From Alcaligenaceae bacterium (GTDB lineage Bacteria > Pseudomonadota > Gammaproteobacteria > Burkholderiales > Burkholderiaceae_B), in assembly GCA_947380655.1 (NCBI GenBank), contig CANCRX010000112.1, positions 1-9,439 on the forward strand: 9,439 bases of DNA. The letters run 5' to 3'. The stretch's first letter is position 1. Each line of letters starts with the position of its first letter. Below, in pieces: positions 6,816 through 9,439 of the stretch. The notes beneath the pieces are model-generated. The model was not told where the DNA came from, did not search any database, and was given only the letters and a program-made list of their open reading frames with translations. Position numbers and translations under genes: made by a program.

Positions 6816-7618
6816 GGACCATGCATCCAGTCCGCCAGACCATCGACCCACTCACTGGCAGGTAGCTTGAGCTTTTTCTCAAGCCTTTCTGCATGTTCGT
6901 AGAGTTTTTCAAAGTCGATGGAGGGTGCCTTTTTAAAAGCAATCGCAACAATATTGCTGTCGTGTACTTCAGTGAGCCAGGCCACCGCCTCAAAAGATTT
7001 CTCCATATTTTCTATGTTTTTAGAGTGATCCGGGGTGTCGCAAAAAAGATTGACTGTCATGATGCCCTCAGGTGTCAGGCAATCCGCACAGGCTTGGTAA
7101 AACTCTGCTGAATCGAGTGCAGGTTTCTCGGCCTGTGCATCGTATAGGTCGACTTGCAGGACATCGAGCTTCGCGTGGTGCGATGGATCACAGACATAAT
7201 GCATTGCATCCATGGCCAGAACTTGCAGTCTTTTATCATCTGGCGGTAAATGAAACTCAGCCCGACAAAGAGCAATCACTTCCGGATTGAGTTCAACGGC
7301 TGTAATTTTGCTGCGGGGGTATTGTTTAAAACAAAACTTTGTCAGCGATGCGGCACCCAGCCCTAACTGGACAATATGCGATGGTGAGCGATTGAATAAA
7401 GCCCACATCATCATTTGCTGTACATATTCAAATTCAAGTGCGTCGGGCGCAGAAATTTTCATTGCACCCTGTAAAAAACGCGTACCGAAATGCAGATTTT
7501 TAATGCCGTTGCTTTCTGAGACTGCAGGCTTGTTCATGTCGTGGTGTCCAACAATTACTTCTCCCGTAATGAACGCTATGTTATCTTTAATCTCAATTTT
7601 TCGATTGGGTGCTTTCAT
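6812..7618 (-). CDS. Spermidine synthase-like protein (polyamine aminopropyltransferase/methyltransferase fold)
   Basis: This 268-residue protein has the class I SAM-binding Rossmann fold seen in spermidine synthases. Visible elements are LHFGTRFLQGAMKI at 42-55 (beta-domain), FEYVQQMMMWALF at 63-75, the glycine loop VQLGLGAASLTKF at 83-95, the acidic ribose contact in TAVELNP (Glu109), and MDAMHYV (Asp137). DVLQVDLYDAQ (152-162) lies where the catalytic aspartates of SpeE fall, followed by FYQACADCLTPEG. The SpeE glycine motif GGGDG is replaced by GLGAAS. The protein is therefore a short divergent paralogue whose aminopropyltransferase activity is uncertain. The reading frame is open upstream to 7921, but that extension lies antisense to the next gene. 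Two starts are plausible: ATG 7618 (no ribosome site), or Met28 at 7537, which fits the homologous N-terminus as I remember it and would leave a normal promoter gap. Residues 1-27 also use several rarer-looking codons. Confidence 0.85.
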   Translation of the reverse strand: MKAPNRKIEIKDNIAFITGEVIVGHHDMNKPAVSESNGIKNLHFGTRFLQGAMKISAPDALEFEYVQQMMMWALFNRSPSHIVQLGLGAASLTKFCFKQYPRSKITAVELNPEVIALCRAEFHLPPDDKRLQVLAMDAMHYVCDPSHHAKLDVLQVDLYDAQAEKPALDSAEFYQACADCLTPEGIMTVNLFCDTPDHSKNIENMEKSFEAVAWLTEVHDSNIVAIAFKKAPSIDFEKLYEHAERLEKKLKLPASEWVDGLADWMHGP

Positions 7619-9200
7619 GGTTAAGCAAAAAATATATTCAATTGCATTGTCCGCTTTCGCGGGGGTGTTGTTACAGGCCCATGCAAGCCAACCTGAGCAA
7701 AATAGTGTTTTACGTTCCCCTCCTGTGGCGACTGTATTACCTGCAGACAAAATAGTAGAAACTTCATATTTGCCCCTTTCATTGAAATATGTGGCGGATT
7801 TAAGTTCGCTCGGTGTCGCTGGAATGGGTGGCTCCCTTTTTGTTGGGCCCTCAGGTATTTTGTTGATGGATCGTACCGGTAGATTTTTCACAATCCAGGG
7901 CAGGATCGTCACTGAACTCAATTTTCGAACGCCCAGTCACTACGAGCAGTTTCTTAAAGAATATCCTCAAGAAAAAATAGTCGCAGGTGTCATTAATGCC
8001 ACTTCGTTTGCGTATGATTCTGCGAGCAAGAAAATTTATGCTGCACATAATCAATACCTGGGCGAAGACAAAATTCGTATGGTTGTGTCGGCGATAGATT
8101 TCGATGCGAACGAGTTCAAATCAGGTGCGGATCAAAAATGGACAACTATTTTTGAGGGCGCTCCCATTTCTGGCGAGACGAGAGGAACGGATGCCTCCGC
8201 TGGGAAAGTGATTCTGGTTGGTAGAGATTTAATTTTGTCGACTGGATTTCCAGGACATGAGGATAGTAAAGGGATTAATGCCATTATTGATGGCGGGTCT
8301 CTGGCTTTAGCGCCTCCTCAAAATGTAAATAGCCTGCATAGCAAAATTATAAAAATATCTCTTAAAGACAACGCGTTTGAAATATTCGGAACGGGCCAGA
8401 GAAACTCTCAAGGTATGGTCTTGACCTCGGCCGGTGAAATCTTATCGACCGACCATGGTCCACAAGGTGGAGACGAAATTAATCGACTCGTGCAAGGTGG
8501 AAATTACGGACATCCGATCCATACCTATGGCGCGCGCTATGGCACCTATGATTATGCCTGGCCTGCGCAACTGACTGATAAAGTACCAAAAGATCAAAAA
8601 TTTGAATTGCCTGTCTTTGCTTTTGTTCCCTCGATTGCGATTAATCCGATCATTGAAATCAAAAGCTTTAACAATCGCTTAAAAGGTGACTTGCTGGTTG
8701 GAGCACTGAAGGCCCAGTCTTTATATCGACTCAAATATGTCGATGGTAGGGTGATTTTTTCTGAGCCAATATGGTTAGGGCATAGGATCAGAGATATTTT
8801 TGAATTTGAAAATAAGATTTATCTTTTGACGGATGATCCATATTTGATTTCACTTGAAGCGGACTTAGTGAAATTGGCTACTAATAAAACCAAGGATGAT
8901 AAATATTTTTTATCTAAAACCATTCAAAATAAATGCATGAATTGCCATAGTTTTGATCCATCTGTGCCCTCGAGTATGGCACCCAAGCTCTCTAATATGA
9001 TTGGTAAAAAAATAGGTTCAGACACATTTGCGCGTTATTCGGATGCATTTAAAAATTCAAACCTTGTTTGGACAAAAGAAAATCTGATCCAGTTTTTAAA
9101 TGAGCCTGCCTCAGTCGTGCCTGGAACTGCGATGCCCAAGCCTAATCTGACTGCTGCAGAAATCAATGAGATCGTTGAGGTCATCACTGCCTATAAGTAG
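7617..9200 (+). CDS. PQQ-dependent sugar dehydrogenase (glucose/sorbosone dehydrogenase type) fused to C-terminal cytochrome c
   Basis: This is a 527-residue periplasmic oxidoreductase. A signal peptide runs to about residue 23 (MVKQK, hydrophobic core, AHA before SQPEQ), which is why I chose the ATG at 7617 over the longer frame open from 7287. A GGTG at 7608-7611 may act as a weak ribosome site. The GSDH-type beta-propeller follows. It includes AAHNQYLG (142-149), GQRNSQGMVLTSAGEI (260-275) and STDHGPQGGDEINRL (277-291), then GGNYGHPIHTYG (294-305); these match the PQQ and metal-binding core of soluble aldose dehydrogenases. A mono-haem cytochrome c domain forms the C-terminus, with CMNCH at 440-444 and a likely axial Met506 in PGTAMPKPN. 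Electrons would pass from sugar through PQQ to haem and the respiratory chain. The 3' half is AT-richer than the genes to the left. The substrate is unknown, and no PQQ biosynthesis genes are in the window. Confidence 0.92.
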   Translation: MVKQKIYSIALSAFAGVLLQAHASQPEQNSVLRSPPVATVLPADKIVETSYLPLSLKYVADLSSLGVAGMGGSLFVGPSGILLMDRTGRFFTIQGRIVTELNFRTPSHYEQFLKEYPQEKIVAGVINATSFAYDSASKKIYAAHNQYLGEDKIRMVVSAIDFDANEFKSGADQKWTTIFEGAPISGETRGTDASAGKVILVGRDLILSTGFPGHEDSKGINAIIDGGSLALAPPQNVNSLHSKIIKISLKDNAFEIFGTGQRNSQGMVLTSAGEILSTDHGPQGGDEINRLVQGGNYGHPIHTYGARYGTYDYAWPAQLTDKVPKDQKFELPVFAFVPSIAINPIIEIKSFNNRLKGDLLVGALKAQSLYRLKYVDGRVIFSEPIWLGHRIRDIFEFENKIYLLTDDPYLISLEADLVKLATNKTKDDKYFLSKTIQNKCMNCHSFDPSVPSSMAPKLSNMIGKKIGSDTFARYSDAFKNSNLVWTKENLIQFLNEPASVVPGTAMPKPNLTAAEINEIVEVITAYK

Positions 9201-9239
9201 CTCAATGAGGACGCGGTGTTTAGCCGGAGGATGTTGATG

Positions 9240-9273
9240 TGCTGGCTTAAGTCAACTCAACTCAGCGCCAGCA
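9240..9273. repeat. Inverted repeat between convergent genes, possible weak terminator
   Basis: TGCTGGC (9240-9246) pairs with GCCAGCA (9267-9273) around a 20-nt loop. It lies about 40 nt past the dehydrogenase stop and overlaps the last codons of the convergent HD-domain gene. No clear T-run follows on either strand, so it is at best a weak bidirectional terminator. A short TCAAC direct repeat (9252-9256, 9257-9261) falls in the loop. Confidence 0.3.
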
Positions 9274-9439
9274 TGTCATAGTCGCGAATGAAAATTTTAT
9301 ACAGCTCAGGTGAGGCGTCTTGTGCGCTGGTGACGATCTCGCGAGCAAAATCAAAATAGTCTTCTTTCTTTTTTAATGTCCAGCCAACTGGCGGCATTGT
9401 TGAGACATCACGGATATTTGCGAGTTTGTCTGCGATTTT
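9257..9439 (-). CDS. C-terminal fragment of HD-domain ((p)ppGpp hydrolase/SpoT-like) protein
   Basis: On the minus strand a frame is open from the right edge (9439) to a TGA at 9259-9257, giving 60 residues. It starts KIADKLANIRDV and continues PPVGWTLKKKEDYFDFAREI. The KxADKLxNIRD element, followed by a GW-containing segment and a YFDFA helix, is typical of the end of small HD-superfamily metal-dependent phosphohydrolases related to (p)ppGpp hydrolases, where the ADK aspartate is a metal ligand. The tail ends DYDMLALS. The N-terminal part, including the HD pair itself, lies outside the window. It is convergent with the PQQ dehydrogenase, with 56 bp between the stop codons. The reading is directly visible; the family call rests on a short stretch. 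Confidence 0.75.
   Translation of the reverse strand, partial: KIADKLANIRDVSTMPPVGWTLKKKEDYFDFAREIVTSAQDASPELYKIFIRDYDMLALS

Noticed and set aside
7287..7616. Upstream extension of the PQQ dehydrogenase frame, open for 110 further codons.
   Set aside because: It lies antisense to a well-supported spermidine-synthase-like gene, its translation has no recognisable domain, and a good signal peptide starts at 7617.
7619..7921. Upstream extension of the minus-strand spermidine-synthase-like frame by 101 codons.
   Set aside because: It is antisense to the PQQ dehydrogenase coding sequence and its translation shows no family resemblance or ribosome site.
9201..9256. Search for a tRNA, small RNA or strong terminator between the dehydrogenase and the HD-domain gene.
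   Set aside because: Only a 7-bp stem with a long loop and no T-run was found; no cloverleaf or other structured RNA is supported.

Overview
The window looks like a chromosomal segment from a Proteobacterium, most likely a betaproteobacterium of the Burkholderiales. I base this on overall style only: moderate GC, a DctP-type TRAP receptor, an orphan Leu/Ile/Val-type binding protein, a short spermidine-synthase-like protein of a kind I associate with that order, and a PQQ dehydrogenase fused to cytochrome c. No 16S, tRNA, mobile element or CRISPR is visible.

Left part (1-5476), all on the minus strand. In transcription order: a periplasmic ABC-type substrate-binding protein (4241-5476), a 3-hydroxyisobutyrate-dehydrogenase-family oxidoreductase (3357-4238), a 120-bp gap holding an 11-bp imperfect inverted repeat, a PGDH_C-family dehydrogenase resembling D-apionate oxidoisomerase ApnO (2403-3236), then a complete TRAP receptor dctP (1358-2338) and small permease dctQ (773-1285), and the large permease dctM (776 to the left edge, cut off). 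A strong intrinsic-terminator-like hairpin sits between dctP and dctQ. The layout reads as uptake and oxidation of a hydroxylated carboxylic acid, perhaps a sugar acid. The TRAP system would import it using an ion gradient and the two beta-hydroxyacid-type dehydrogenases would oxidise it in the cytoplasm. The substrate cannot be read from the sequence.

Middle (5477-6815). A 199-bp divergent region separates the left cluster from a plus-strand epoxide-hydrolase-like alpha/beta hydrolase.

Right part (6812-9439) is very tightly packed. A minus-strand spermidine-synthase-like gene shares its stop codon region (TTAA) tail to tail with the hydrolase. At its other end, if its longest plausible start is used, it shares a CATG start palindrome with the plus-strand PQQ-dependent sugar dehydrogenase/cytochrome c fusion (7617-9200). 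A shorter start at 7537 would instead leave a normal 79-bp promoter gap. The window ends in the C-terminal 60 codons of a minus-strand HD-domain, (p)ppGpp-hydrolase-like protein that is not listed among long reading frames because it is cut by the right edge.

The best leads are the putative acid-sugar catabolic cluster with its altered dehydrogenase motif, the dctP/dctQ terminator, the operator-like repeat, and the gene overlaps at both ends of the spermidine-synthase-like gene. I did not find a clearly novel defence or mobile system.
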